A stretch of 64,000 nt of DNA, from NCBI GenBank assembly GCA_050953425.1, contig JBMNMQ010000007.1:754387-818386 (forward strand). The letters run 5' to 3'. The notes below the pieces were generated by a model. The model worked only from the letters and a program-made list of their open reading frames with translations, was not told the origin of the DNA and ran no database searches. Origin of the DNA: RUG100 sp050953425 (GTDB taxonomy: Bacteria; Bacillota; Clostridia; Peptostreptococcales; Anaerovoracaceae). Positions 54,252 to 62,390 of this stretch are shown here, piece after piece. The stretch's first letter is position 1, and every line of letters begins with the position of its first letter. The position numbers and the translations under genes were made by a program.

Positions 54252-54494
54252 TTATGCGAATGTAACCAGCAGTGATGAAATACTGCATTTGCACTCGCCG
54301 TTCTGCATCGGAAGGGGCAGCACTGCCGAAGGGCCTTTCATATTAAAAAAGTCAGCAAGTGACAGGGCGGCGCCGCTGTCCTGATCGACATAGTCGATGC
54401 GAACGGTCACTGTGTCGGAGCCGCCGGCGGCAAACGCCTGCGTCGGCATCACCGGCAAAGCGATCAGACGGAGATACATCAATATTTTTTTCAT
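54252..54494 (-). pseudogene. Remnant of a secreted surface protein (80 residues)
   Basis: The frame begins MKKILMYLRLIALPVMPTQA, a signal peptide with a likely cleavage near AFA, then VTVRIDYVDQDSG, which resembles the start of a MucBP-type adhesin repeat, and soon loses protein-like character. AGGAAA precedes the ATG. I read it as the 5' end of a larger surface protein gene whose remainder has been lost. A genuine short secreted peptide is the alternative. Confidence 0.45.
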
Positions 54495-54540
54495 ACGTTT
54501 TTCCTAAAATTATTTTGACGCCTTCGTCCGGTCAAATCCT

Positions 54541-54635
54541 CTTCATGCGATCTGCCGGTAATTCTTCATGCCCTCTCCCGGCCGGATCTTCTTCATGCCC
54601 TCTCCCGGCCGGATCTTCTTTATGCCATCTTCCCC
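54541..54635 (+). repeat. 27-bp tandem repeat
   Basis: CTTCATGCCCTCTCCCGGCC plus GGATCTT occurs at 54564 and 54591, with diverged copies at 54541 and 54618. It lies directly upstream of the secreted remnant. Confidence 0.82.
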
Positions 54636-54639
54636 GGCG

Positions 54640-54990
54640 CTCCGAATCCAGCGTTGCTGAGGCGGCTGACAAATAGTCGCGCGTCGGCCGGATCGGCTGC
54701 GGGCCGATCAGAATGAAACCGGAATAGATTATATTTCTGCAAAAAATACCATACATATTTGCAGTGAATATTTCCATTGCTGTCTATCGGTGTGCCGTCT
54801 CTGATGCAATGGCAATCTGCGGACCTTCGATGGGAGAGGCGCAAAAAGGCTTGCATTAGCGGCATTTTCGCCGTGCGGACACCACGAAAACCCACCGCCC
54901 GGCAGCGGTATGAAGCACGGCTTGCCGTTCGGCTCGCTGGTGTCATCATCGTTTTGCACCTTCCTTTCTGTGAGAATTTATGGTCGCTGA
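54640..54990 (-). pseudogene. Possible decayed gene
   Basis: On the minus strand protein-like segments change frame: MQNDDDTSEPNGKPCFIPLP (from GTG near 54959) and GTPIDSNGNIHCKYVWYFLQ in another frame (about 54720-54800). AAAGGAAGG lies at 54960-54970. I cannot name a family and the coding status is doubtful. Confidence 0.25.
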
Positions 54991-55316
54991 AATGTATGAT
55001 CAGGATGATATTTCTCCTCATCGTTCATATGGTGTATAATAACCTTCCGCGGCCGGCCCCGACTGACGAACGGAAAACGAAAATCGAACAGACTGCGCAG
55101 GGAACTCTGACACCGGGGAAGTGCGGCCGGACAGCAGCCTGGCCGCTTTGTATGATCCGCTGACGATGCCGGCGTGATCCTGCGGGCACACCATGCAAAC
55201 GACCGAACAGCGATGCGGGTTTATGGGTTTGCTGCAGGGACGATGACGGAAGCCGATGGCATGGCAGAACCCATGAAAAGGTATCAGGAATCTGCGGAAG
55301 AAAGAGAAGGAAAAGA

Positions 55317-55988
55317 ATGCCGGGCAGATCTGAGAAAAACGACAGACCGAGCACATTTCGTGAACGCAGAGCAGCAGAAAAAAAGAAAAAGTACAAGAAT
55401 CTCCATCGAGATACGAACGATCTGCCGCCGTACCGCGTGATTCGCAGCAGCCGCCGCACTCTGGCCGTCGAGATCACGGCGTCCGGGGAAGTGCTGCTGC
55501 GGGTGCCGCGCGGTGTCAGCGACCGGGAAGTCCGCGCCTTTGCGGCCGATCAGGCCGGCTGGATCCGCACGCACTACGCGCAGATGCAGCGGCGCCTTGA
55601 AGAAGCGGCTGCGCATCCTGTTGAGCCGCTGTCCGAGAGGGAACGCGCCGAGCTCGTACAGAGCATGCAGAGCCGGCTTCCCGAGCGGGTCGCTTACTGG
55701 GCGCAGCGGGTCGGCGTGCACTGCGGCAGGGTGACGCTCCGCCGCCAGAAGACCCGCTGGGGCAGCTGCAGCGCCCGCGGCAATCTGAACTTCAACGTGC
55801 TGCTGGGGCTGGCGCCGCCCAAAGTGCTCGATTACGTGATTGTGCATGAGCTCTGCCATCTTCTGCAGATGAATCATTCGGCGGAGTTCTGGCGGCAGGT
55901 CGAGCGGGTGATGCCGGACTACCGGCAGCCGCGGCAGTGGCTGAAAGAACACGGGCCGCAGATGCAGGAAAAATGGCCGGTCGCGTGA
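55317..55988 (+). CDS. YgjP/DUF45-type metal-dependent hydrolase
   Basis: The 223-residue protein has the family pattern RRKTRWGSCS-like RQKTRWGSCSARGNLNFNV, then the zinc motif HELCHLLQMNHSAEFW. Such proteins are gluzincin-like hydrolases; YgjP of E. coli was reported to act on UTP. The first 40 residues are basic and variable. ATG 55317 follows AAGGAAAAG. It stands between the small-RNA region and comEC. Confidence 0.88.
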   Translation: MPGRSEKNDRPSTFRERRAAEKKKKYKNLHRDTNDLPPYRVIRSSRRTLAVEITASGEVLLRVPRGVSDREVRAFAADQAGWIRTHYAQMQRRLEEAAAHPVEPLSERERAELVQSMQSRLPERVAYWAQRVGVHCGRVTLRRQKTRWGSCSARGNLNFNVLLGLAPPKVLDYVIVHELCHLLQMNHSAEFWRQVERVMPDYRQPRQWLKEHGPQMQEKWPVA

Positions 55989-56218
55989 CGTGGCCGGCAA
56001 TCCGTGTACAGCGATGATACCGGCTCGAGCCAGTCGCAGGGGAAGATGCGGAAGAAAAGGGATTGTCTTTTCTCCGCCGAAAATGTAAAATATTACCATG
56101 CGGACCGGTGCGGGAGCACCGCATGAAAGAGGATCGCCGGCGAGGAGACTGCGGAGAACAGGGCTGCAGGAAAACCTATCGCATAAAGAAAATACCCTGC
56201 CAAGAGGGAAATACGCTG

Positions 56219-57424
56219 ATGGCCGCGCGGCACCCGTGCGACGCCGGACAGGATGCCCGGAAAGAGGCGGCTCCGGGTTCTGCCCGTCGGGAAGATGCGA
56301 CTCGTTTGCAGGGCGGCTCTGCCAAGCCGTCTTCTTCGTCTGCCCGGCATCCGCTGCGTCGTCCGCTGGTGCTGATGGCGGCGGCGTTTGCGCTGGGCAT
56401 CGCCCTGACCGAGGCGCTTTTGCGTGAATCGGAACTGCTGGAAGCGGTGCAGCGGCAGCCGGGCGGTTTTTGGCTGGCGGCTCTGCTGCCGGCGGCCGCC
56501 TGCGGCGCTGCTCTGCTGCAGCTGAAGAAGGAGCGCGGCCGCTGCCTTGCGGCGCTCTTTGCCGTTTTCTTTTTTGCCGGCAGCAGTGTGATGGCGGGCT
56601 CTCTCGGCCATGTCGAACCGCTGGTGCATGCCGCCGGCGAGAGTATTTCCTTTCGCGGCACGGTGCTCGAAGTTCAGAAAAAAGAGGAGAAGACGCGTCT
56701 GCTGCTGCGCCTCGACAGCGGCAGCCGCCTGCTGCTGACGGTCTACGCGAAGGACGGCCGCAGGCCATGGGAGCAGGATGCCGGGGCGAATGCCGAAAAA
56801 AGCGCTGAAAAAAGTGTCGACACGAGCGCCGAAAAGATTGCTGAAAAAAGTGAAGGGACGAACGTCGGAAAAAACGCTGAAAAAAGTAAAGGGACGAACG
56901 TCGGAAAGAATAAAAAAAGTATCGTAACGGGTGTCACAGCGGGTATCGGCTCGAAAAGCCGCGCAGTACGGACGACGCGGACGGATTCTGCGCAGGCGGA
57001 CGCCCCGGCCTTTGTGGAGGGACAGACGGTCAGCGGCACGGCGAAACTGGAGCTTCCTTCTCCGGCGCGCAATCCCGGCACCTTCGATTACCGCCGCTAT
57101 CTGCGTTCCAAGAGGGTGCAGGTGATCGGCAGCACGCAGGAGGGAACGGTGGCCGTGCACGGCATTGCCGCGCCGCTGCGCTGGCGCCTGGCCGTGCTGC
57201 GGCACGAGTTTCTGGACCGGCTCGGGGCCGCTTCGGATGTCGATACCGGGATGCTGCAGGCGATGCTGTTCGGGGACAAGAGCGGCCTCGAAGAGGAACG
57301 CTACGAGCGCTTTCAGAAAAACGGCACGGCGCACATCCTCGCTGTCTCCGGCCCTTACGTATCTATCCTTGGGCTGTGTGCCAAAGCCAGAAACCCGCAT
57401 TTTACGCGGTTTCGCGGCTCTTAG
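56219..57424 (+). pseudogene. comEC: ComEC DNA-uptake channel, truncated
   Basis: The product has N-terminal membrane helices (from RPLVLMAAAFALGIALTEAL), a DUF4131/OB-like domain (SISFRGTVLEVQKKEEKTRL...FDYRRYLRSKRVQVIG) and the start of the competence domain with MLFGDKSGLEEERYERFQKN and GTAHILAVSG. It then leaves the family after PYVSILG and stops at 57424. A whole ComEC has 700-800 residues; only about 380 are here. The cut falls at the AVSGLHVS motif where AT-rich foreign DNA begins. The OB domain contains an expansion of AEKS and GTNVGKN repeats. I prefer ATG 56219; upstream starts exist. Confidence 0.85.
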
Positions 57425-57482
57425 GAATGTAATTTCACATTCGCAGTATCCAAAAATCACAACTTTATAATTGAAATCTTCA

Positions 57483-57536
57483 TTCGCGCAACAGTCTAAA
57501 GCCAGGACAATGAAAGTGGCTTAACAAATGCGCGAA
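57483..57536. repeat. Two-tier inverted repeat at the left edge of the foreign segment
   Basis: Outer arms TTCGCGCA (57483-57490) and TGCGCGAA (57529-57536) enclose inner arms AAGCCA (57499-57504) and TGGCTT (57517-57522). Both are perfect. The structure lies between the truncated comEC and symE, with no gene between. It could be a recombination or attachment structure, or an RNA hairpin in the symE leader. Confidence 0.7.
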
Positions 57537-57590
57537 AGTAACCGATAGCGCTATAACCTTGGCGCAAAACGAAATAGGAGGTATCAGACC

Positions 57591-57773
57591 ATGAAAAAAG
57601 AGAGAAATATGAAGGTGTACGGCTACGAGAGCAAGTACTATGATTATCCGGCCGAGATTCGGCTTAAAGGCAAATGGCTCAAAGAATTAGGCTTTACGGT
57701 AAATACGCCTATTACGGTTGTTTGCGAAGAAGGGAAACTAACGATTACTAGGAAAGATTCAGATATCCGTTGA
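57591..57773 (+). CDS. SymE-like toxin-family protein (AbrB fold)
   Basis: The 60-residue product matches the SymE pattern, an AbrB/SpoVT-fold protein: MKVYGYESKYYDYPAEIRLK then GKWLKELGFTVNTPITVVCEEGKLTI. SymE of E. coli is an SOS-linked nucleoid/RNA-targeting toxin next to the hsd genes; here it also precedes hsdR. TAGGAGG is present. I see no LexA box upstream. An antisense RNA like SymR could arise from the opposite strand but is not evident. Confidence 0.72.
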   Translation: MKKERNMKVYGYESKYYDYPAEIRLKGKWLKELGFTVNTPITVVCEEGKLTITRKDSDIR

Positions 57774-57784
57774 ACACATTGAGG

Positions 57785-57813
57785 TTGAAAGTGTTCAGAT
57801 AAGTGAATATAAT
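57785..57813 (+). promoter_or_regulatory. Promoter and operator for the HTH-hsdR genes
   Basis: TTGAAA (57785-57790), 17 bases, TATAAT (57808-57813). An inverted repeat, TGAACAC (57771-57777) with GTGTTCA (57791-57797), straddles the -35 box and is a likely operator, perhaps for the small HTH protein encoded just downstream. Confidence 0.72.
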
Positions 57814-57861
57814 ATAATTGTATTGGTGTATCCAGATCACATGATAAGAGAAGGTGCATTT

Positions 57862-58029
57862 ATGGATTTGATGACTACCTCAGAAATGGCTAAGGTATGG
57901 GGCATTTCTTCCCGTAGGGTTGCGCTGCTTTGCAGCCAGGGACGCATTGATGGCGCAATAAAAAAAGGGAAGACATGGCTCATTCCAAGCGATGCTCAGA
58001 AACCAAAAGACCCGCGGTCACAGAAATAA
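57862..58029 (+). CDS. Small helix-turn-helix DNA-binding protein
   Basis: The 55-residue product contains LMTTSEMAKVWGISSRRVAL followed by LCSQGRIDGAIKKGKTWLIP, the MerR/excisionase-like winged HTH pattern. It could be a transcription regulator of the hsd genes or an excisionase (directionality factor) of the integrated element. It starts about 50 bases after a promoter with a dyad operator and ends 14 bases before the hsdR start. An earlier ATG at 57841 is possible. Confidence 0.72.
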   Translation: MDLMTTSEMAKVWGISSRRVALLCSQGRIDGAIKKGKTWLIPSDAQKPKDPRSQK

Positions 58030-58043
58030 GAGGGGGTGGCATA

Positions 58044-60371
58044 TTGGCGATTCTGAATAAAAAGCAGATGACGGAAGAGGATATCAAGTTCAACTATATC
58101 ACTCCCGCGATCATAGCAAAGGGCTGGAAAGACTATCTGACGATGGAAACGAAGATAACAGATGGTAGGATTAGCTTGCGCGGAAACATTGCATTTCGAG
58201 AAACTCCGAAGAAAGTAGACTATCTTTTATATCTTAATAAAGGCCATCCTATCGCAGTTGTTGAGGCCAAGGATAATAAGCACAGCATGTCTTACGGTAT
58301 GCAGCAGGCAAAAACTTATGCGCAGATGCTGGACCTCAAGTTTGCGTACAGCTCAAATGGAGACGGCTTCCATGAGTTTGACTTTACTACCGGGGCTGAA
58401 AGGGATCTTGCTCTAGATGAATTCCCTACAATGGATGAGCTGCGTGCTCGATATGAACAGGCCATGAATGGTGGAGCAGGTATTACTGAAACCGAGAAGA
58501 AACTGTTTGATCAGCCGTATTACACAAGCCAGACGACATATCCACCGAGATACTATCAGAGAAATGCGGTAAACAGAACGTTGGATGCGATTGCGCGAGG
58601 TCAAGATCGTATTCTACTTGTCATGGCTACAGGAACCGGTAAAACGTATACGGCGTTTCAGATTGTTTATAGGCTTCTTGAAGCCGGTATTAAGCGCAAA
58701 GTTCTCTATTTGGCTGACCGTAATAATCTGGTGGATCAGTCAATACAGCAGGACTTCGCACCACTTAATAAGGTGATCCACAAGGTTAACTTTGCAAAAG
58801 ACGACCGGAGCACAATTACGTCTCATGAAGTATATTTCGCTCTTTACCAGCAGATGGTAGGAAATGATGATGTCGAGCACTTCCGAGAGTTGTTTGATCC
58901 TGACTTTTTTGATCTGGTCATTGTCGATGAGTGTCATAGAGGCTCTGCAAAAGAAGAAAGCCGCTGGAGAAAGGTTCTGGAGTATTTCAAGAACGCAACC
59001 CATATTGGTATGACGGCGACACCGAAGGAAACGAAGTACATCTCCAATATCGATTATTTCGGCAAACCGGTTTATGAATATAGCCTTAAAACTGGAATAG
59101 AGGACGGATTCCTTGCACCGTTTAGCGTAATAGGTGTGAAACTGAATATTAGCGATGGATGGCGGCCGTACAAGGGGCAACGAGATTATTTCGGGCATGA
59201 GATTGAAGACCGTATTTATAACAATTCAGATTACGACTACAACATTGTCCTAGCGGATCGCATACAGGAGGTTGCGTTCCAGATCACTGAATATCTGAAG
59301 CGATACGGAAGGATGCAGAAAACCATTGTATTCTGCGCAACTGAAGACGCTGCAGAACGCATGCGTATAGCGCTGGTGAATCTCAACAAGGATATGGTTA
59401 AAGAGAATCCAGACTATATTGTTCGTATCACCGGCAGCGATGTTTACGGAAAGAGCAAGCTGGACTACTTCATTTCCGTATCGGCGAAGTATCCTGTAAT
59501 TGCGACGACATCAGAATTGCTATCTACAGGTTCGGACTGCAAAATGACAAAGTTGATTGTCCTGGATAAGAACATTAACTCTATGACTCAGTTTAAGCAG
59601 ATCATTGGCCGTGGAACAAGAGTACGTGAAGACCAGGGCAAACTGAGCTTCACGGTTATGGATTTCCGTGGCGTGGCCAGACTCTTTGCTGATCCTGACT
59701 GGGATGGTCCAATCGAACAGGTCGACGATTACAAGCCTGGTGGAAAACCGGTTATAGTTGATCCGCCTGGACCACCAGTGCCACCGGTTCCAAAAGATCC
59801 TATGCCATTTGTAGATGCTGAAGGATGTCCAGTTACAGTAGTCCAGCAGACCGTATCAGTTTATGATACTAATGGAAAGCTTCTCAGGCAGGAGAACATC
59901 ATTGACTATACCCGCAGGAACATACGTGGTGACTATGCCGATCTTCAGACTTTTATACGAAAATGGACAGAGACTGAGAAAAAGGAAGCAATATCAGAAG
60001 AGCTGAAGACTCGCGGTATTGATCTTGAAAAGATGAAAGAAGACCAGCATATGGAAGACGTGGACGACTTCGATTTCATTACTCACGTGGCGTATGATCA
60101 AAAGCCCCTCACAAGACGTGAGCGTGCTGATAACGTAAGAAAACGTGACTTCCTCCATAAGTTTAGCGGGGTGGCACGAGAGGTCATTGAAGCGCTTCTG
60201 GAGAAATATGCAAATGATGGTATAAGTGAGATAGAGAAGACAGAAGTTCTGAAACTGGATCCATTCCGTAAGATGGGCAAGCCGTCGCGGATTGCTAAGC
60301 TGTTCGGCGGTAAAGAGGGATATATAAAGGCAGTAAGGGAACTTGAAGAAGAAATATACAAGGTAGGTTAA
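58044..60371 (+). CDS. hsdR: Type I restriction enzyme, HsdR subunit
   Basis: HsdR is the translocase/nuclease of type I restriction. The product of about 775 residues has a PD-(D/E)xK nuclease domain (D59 and EAK at 74-76), helicase motif I MATGTGKT (K200), DECH in VIVDECHRGSAKEESRW, MTATP and the QIIGRGTRVRE motif VI. The C-terminal part would contact HsdM. I choose TTG 58044 after GAGGGGG; ATG 58068 is an alternative. Without intact HsdM and an HsdS, it should not be an active enzyme here. GC content and codon use differ from the chromosome to the left. Confidence 0.92.
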   Translation: MAILNKKQMTEEDIKFNYITPAIIAKGWKDYLTMETKITDGRISLRGNIAFRETPKKVDYLLYLNKGHPIAVVEAKDNKHSMSYGMQQAKTYAQMLDLKFAYSSNGDGFHEFDFTTGAERDLALDEFPTMDELRARYEQAMNGGAGITETEKKLFDQPYYTSQTTYPPRYYQRNAVNRTLDAIARGQDRILLVMATGTGKTYTAFQIVYRLLEAGIKRKVLYLADRNNLVDQSIQQDFAPLNKVIHKVNFAKDDRSTITSHEVYFALYQQMVGNDDVEHFRELFDPDFFDLVIVDECHRGSAKEESRWRKVLEYFKNATHIGMTATPKETKYISNIDYFGKPVYEYSLKTGIEDGFLAPFSVIGVKLNISDGWRPYKGQRDYFGHEIEDRIYNNSDYDYNIVLADRIQEVAFQITEYLKRYGRMQKTIVFCATEDAAERMRIALVNLNKDMVKENPDYIVRITGSDVYGKSKLDYFISVSAKYPVIATTSELLSTGSDCKMTKLIVLDKNINSMTQFKQIIGRGTRVREDQGKLSFTVMDFRGVARLFADPDWDGPIEQVDDYKPGGKPVIVDPPGPPVPPVPKDPMPFVDAEGCPVTVVQQTVSVYDTNGKLLRQENIIDYTRRNIRGDYADLQTFIRKWTETEKKEAISEELKTRGIDLEKMKEDQHMEDVDDFDFITHVAYDQKPLTRRERADNVRKRDFLHKFSGVAREVIEALLEKYANDGISEIEKTEVLKLDPFRKMGKPSRIAKLFGGKEGYIKAVRELEEEIYKVG

Positions 60372-60372
60372 T

Positions 60373-60993
60373 ATGAGCGAATTGGGAAGCTTTGTAAAAC
60401 GTTTAAGAGATATAATGCGCAATGACGCCGGCATTAACGGCGACGCACAAAGAATAGAGCAGATCGCCTGGATGCTGTTCCTTAAGGTTTATGATGCTCA
60501 AGAGGAAAACTGGGAGTTTGATATTGAAGATTATGAATCAATCATCCCGGAGGAATATCGTTGGAGAAACTGGGCTGTTGATGATGGTAAGGGTACAGCC
60601 TTGACCGGTGATAAGCTACTTGCATTTGTAAACAACGAGCTGTTTCCAACTTTAAAAAGCCTCCAAGTCGATGCCGAGACCCCGATCAATAAGGCTATCG
60701 TTAAGACCACATTTGAAGACGCGAATCAGTACATGAAGGACGGTGTGCTCTTGCGGCAGGTACTCAATATAATCGACGGTGTTGACTTCGGTGATTATGA
60801 AGAGAGCCATGCATTCGGAGATATCTACGAAACTATCCTTAAAGAGCTACAGAGTGCAGGCTCTGCCGGTGAATTCTATACTCCACGCGCCGTGACTGAT
60901 TTCATGGCAGAGATGATCAAGCCACAGATCGGGGAGTCCATGGCAGAAATCAAGACGCAAAATTGGATACAATTTAACGTTGCCTGTGCTTAG
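60373..60993 (+). pseudogene. hsdM: Type I methyltransferase HsdM, truncated
   Basis: The first 195 residues are a normal HsdM N terminus (FVKRLRDIMRNDAGINGDAQ, then IEQIAWMLFLKVYD, and GEFYTPRAVTDFMAEMIKP). The frame leaves the family after IGESMA, just before the SAM motif (usually DPACGTGG), and ends with an unrelated tail NWIQFNVACA. The NPPF/DPPY-type catalytic motif and all of hsdS are missing. The junction (about 60945) abuts short GGGGTGTCG direct repeats (60993 and 61013) that look like an insertion-sequence end. Confidence 0.88.
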
Positions 60994-61074
60994 GGGTGTC
61001 GGTTTCGATTTTGGGGTGTCGCTTTAACGTCGGCTGCATAAACCGGCGAATTTTTGTATATGCGAGGAAAGCCA

Positions 61075-61272
61075 ATGCACAACATCACGAATAAACAGTA
61101 CGAGGAGTATCAACAGTATCTCTATGACAAAAACCACAGCAGGATTATTACACCGGATTTCGTGCGCTTTCTGGTTCAGGCGTGTGATTATGATCCGGAA
61201 GCCATCGGCAAGCAGATTCTGGAATACTATGGCAAATATCAGGCTGAGGGGTATTACGAGATTAGAAAATGA
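61075..61272 (+). CDS. Small conserved-looking protein (65 residues)
   Basis: The product MHNITNKQYEEYQQYLYDKN continues to a second helical part, FVRFLVQACDYDPEAIGKQI. It is helical, charged and without a membrane segment. GAGGAAAGCC precedes ATG 61075. I do not recognise a named family. It lies between the hsdM scar and the recombinase genes, so it is probably element cargo or a recombinase accessory gene. Confidence 0.6.
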   Translation: MHNITNKQYEEYQQYLYDKNHSRIITPDFVRFLVQACDYDPEAIGKQILEYYGKYQAEGYYEIRK

Positions 61273-61336
61273 CAAATCGGTATTTGCCGGGCAGGTATTT
61301 GCCCGAACTGCTATACAACTTCCAGTTTGTCTATAG

Positions 61337-61385
61337 ACATAAAAAACAGCCTGACAATCAGTGATGCTACTGATAGCCAGGCTAT
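61337..61385 (-). terminator. Terminator of the recombinase remnant
   Basis: On the minus strand AGCCTG...ATCAGT pairs with ACTGAT...CAGGCT and is followed by GTTTTTT. It begins immediately after the recombinase stop. Confidence 0.88.
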
Positions 61386-61387
61386 TC

Positions 61388-62221
61388 TTATGCCTTGATT
61401 TCCTGACCGTTCCGGAAGGTCACGCGGATGTCATCCTTGGCGTAGACGGTGAGATGGTCGACCAGTCCGTTGAATGTGTCAATGGAAAATTCCGTCAGGG
61501 TTTCAGACGTTTTCTCGAATGCCTTGAGGAAGTCTTCGACACCGGCCTTCCGGGACTGCGTCTCCTGTATCTTGTCGCTGAGTTCGTCGATTTCCTTCTT
61601 GAGCTTGTCATACCGGGCAGCGAGATCGTCGTAGCGTTTCTGGTAGTCGGTCTGGTTGAGCGCGGTGCGGGCGTTCTCCGCAATGTTCTGCTGGACGGCG
61701 TCGGCGACGACCTGCGCCTCCTCGATCAGGCTGTCGCGTTTTTGTTCCATCACGTCTGTCTGGAAAAGCAGGCCCAGCATCTCCTTGCCGTTGGTGATGA
61801 CTTCGGTTTTTGTTGCGAGGAGCTTGTTCGCAGCTGACAGGAATGCGGCTTTCACGTCGTCGTCCGTTAGGGCCGGTGTGCTGCATTTCTCCCCGCCATC
61901 GTATTTGTGGTTGCAGCGCCAGATCACCTTACGGTATTTGTCGGTTGAATGCCAGACTTTTGAGCCATAGAAGGAGCCGCATTGTCCGCAGCGGATCTTG
62001 CTGGAGAACAGGTGAATCCCACTGTGGTATTTCCTGCCTTTGCCGCGATTTTCCATTTCGCGCTGGACCATGTCGAATGTCTCAGGAGGGATGATAGCCT
62101 CGTGGTCTCCTTCCACATAGTATTGCGGGATCTCGCCCTCATTGACTTTTGTCTTCTTCGTCAGGTAGTCGACGGTGTAGGACTTTTGCAGCAGGGCGTC
62201 GCCCTTGTATTTTTCATTCAT
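61388..62221 (-). pseudogene. Large serine recombinase remnant lacking the catalytic domain
   Basis: This is the C-terminal part of a large serine recombinase: the recombinase-domain segment GDALLQKSYTVDYLTKK, the zinc ribbon (CGQCGSFYGSKVWH...CNHKYDGGEKC) and a long coiled-coil (about 190-260). The N-terminal resolvase domain and its catalytic serine are missing. Similarity to the neighbouring recombinase begins only at MNEKYKG (62221); the frame is open to 62281 but that part is unrelated. It cannot recombine on its own. Confidence 0.88.
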
Positions 62222-62248
62222 AAGACTGTCAGTTTTGATACAATGTAA

Positions 62249-62302
62249 CGATGAAACTTTCGAGGTCAAAAAAAGTTTCATCGTGTGATTGTGGTTTCAT
62301 CG
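62249..62302. repeat. Inverted/direct repeats at the break point of the recombinase remnant
   Basis: CGATGAAACTTT (62249-62260) and AAAGTTTCATCG (62272-62283) are perfect inverted copies, and GTTTCATCG occurs a third time at 62294-62302. They lie just upstream of the truncated recombinase, where its N-terminal part has been lost. Confidence 0.75.
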
Positions 62303-62342
62303 TTTACGAGTGCTGTAATTTCGGTCTTTTTCGGGCATAAAA

Positions 62343-62374
62343 TGAGCCGGGGTTTCATTTTTCCCCGGCTTAAT
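62343..62374 (-). terminator. Terminator of the second serine recombinase
   Basis: On the minus strand AAGCCGGGG pairs with CCCCGGCTC and is followed by ATTTTAT, 17 bases after the recombinase stop. Confidence 0.78.
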
Positions 62375-62390
62375 TCATCCCGTTCAGTTT

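Larger units (their letters stand above)
53640..55316. other. 1.7-kb region without an intact protein gene
   Basis: From left to right it holds two tandem small-RNA-like units (53727-54084), a short secreted-protein remnant on the minus strand (54252-54494), a 27-bp tandem repeat (54541-54635), and a stretch (54640-55020) that looks like a decayed gene on the minus strand, followed by the promoter region of the YgjP-type gene. Base composition is lower in GC than in the neighbours. Confidence 0.6.
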
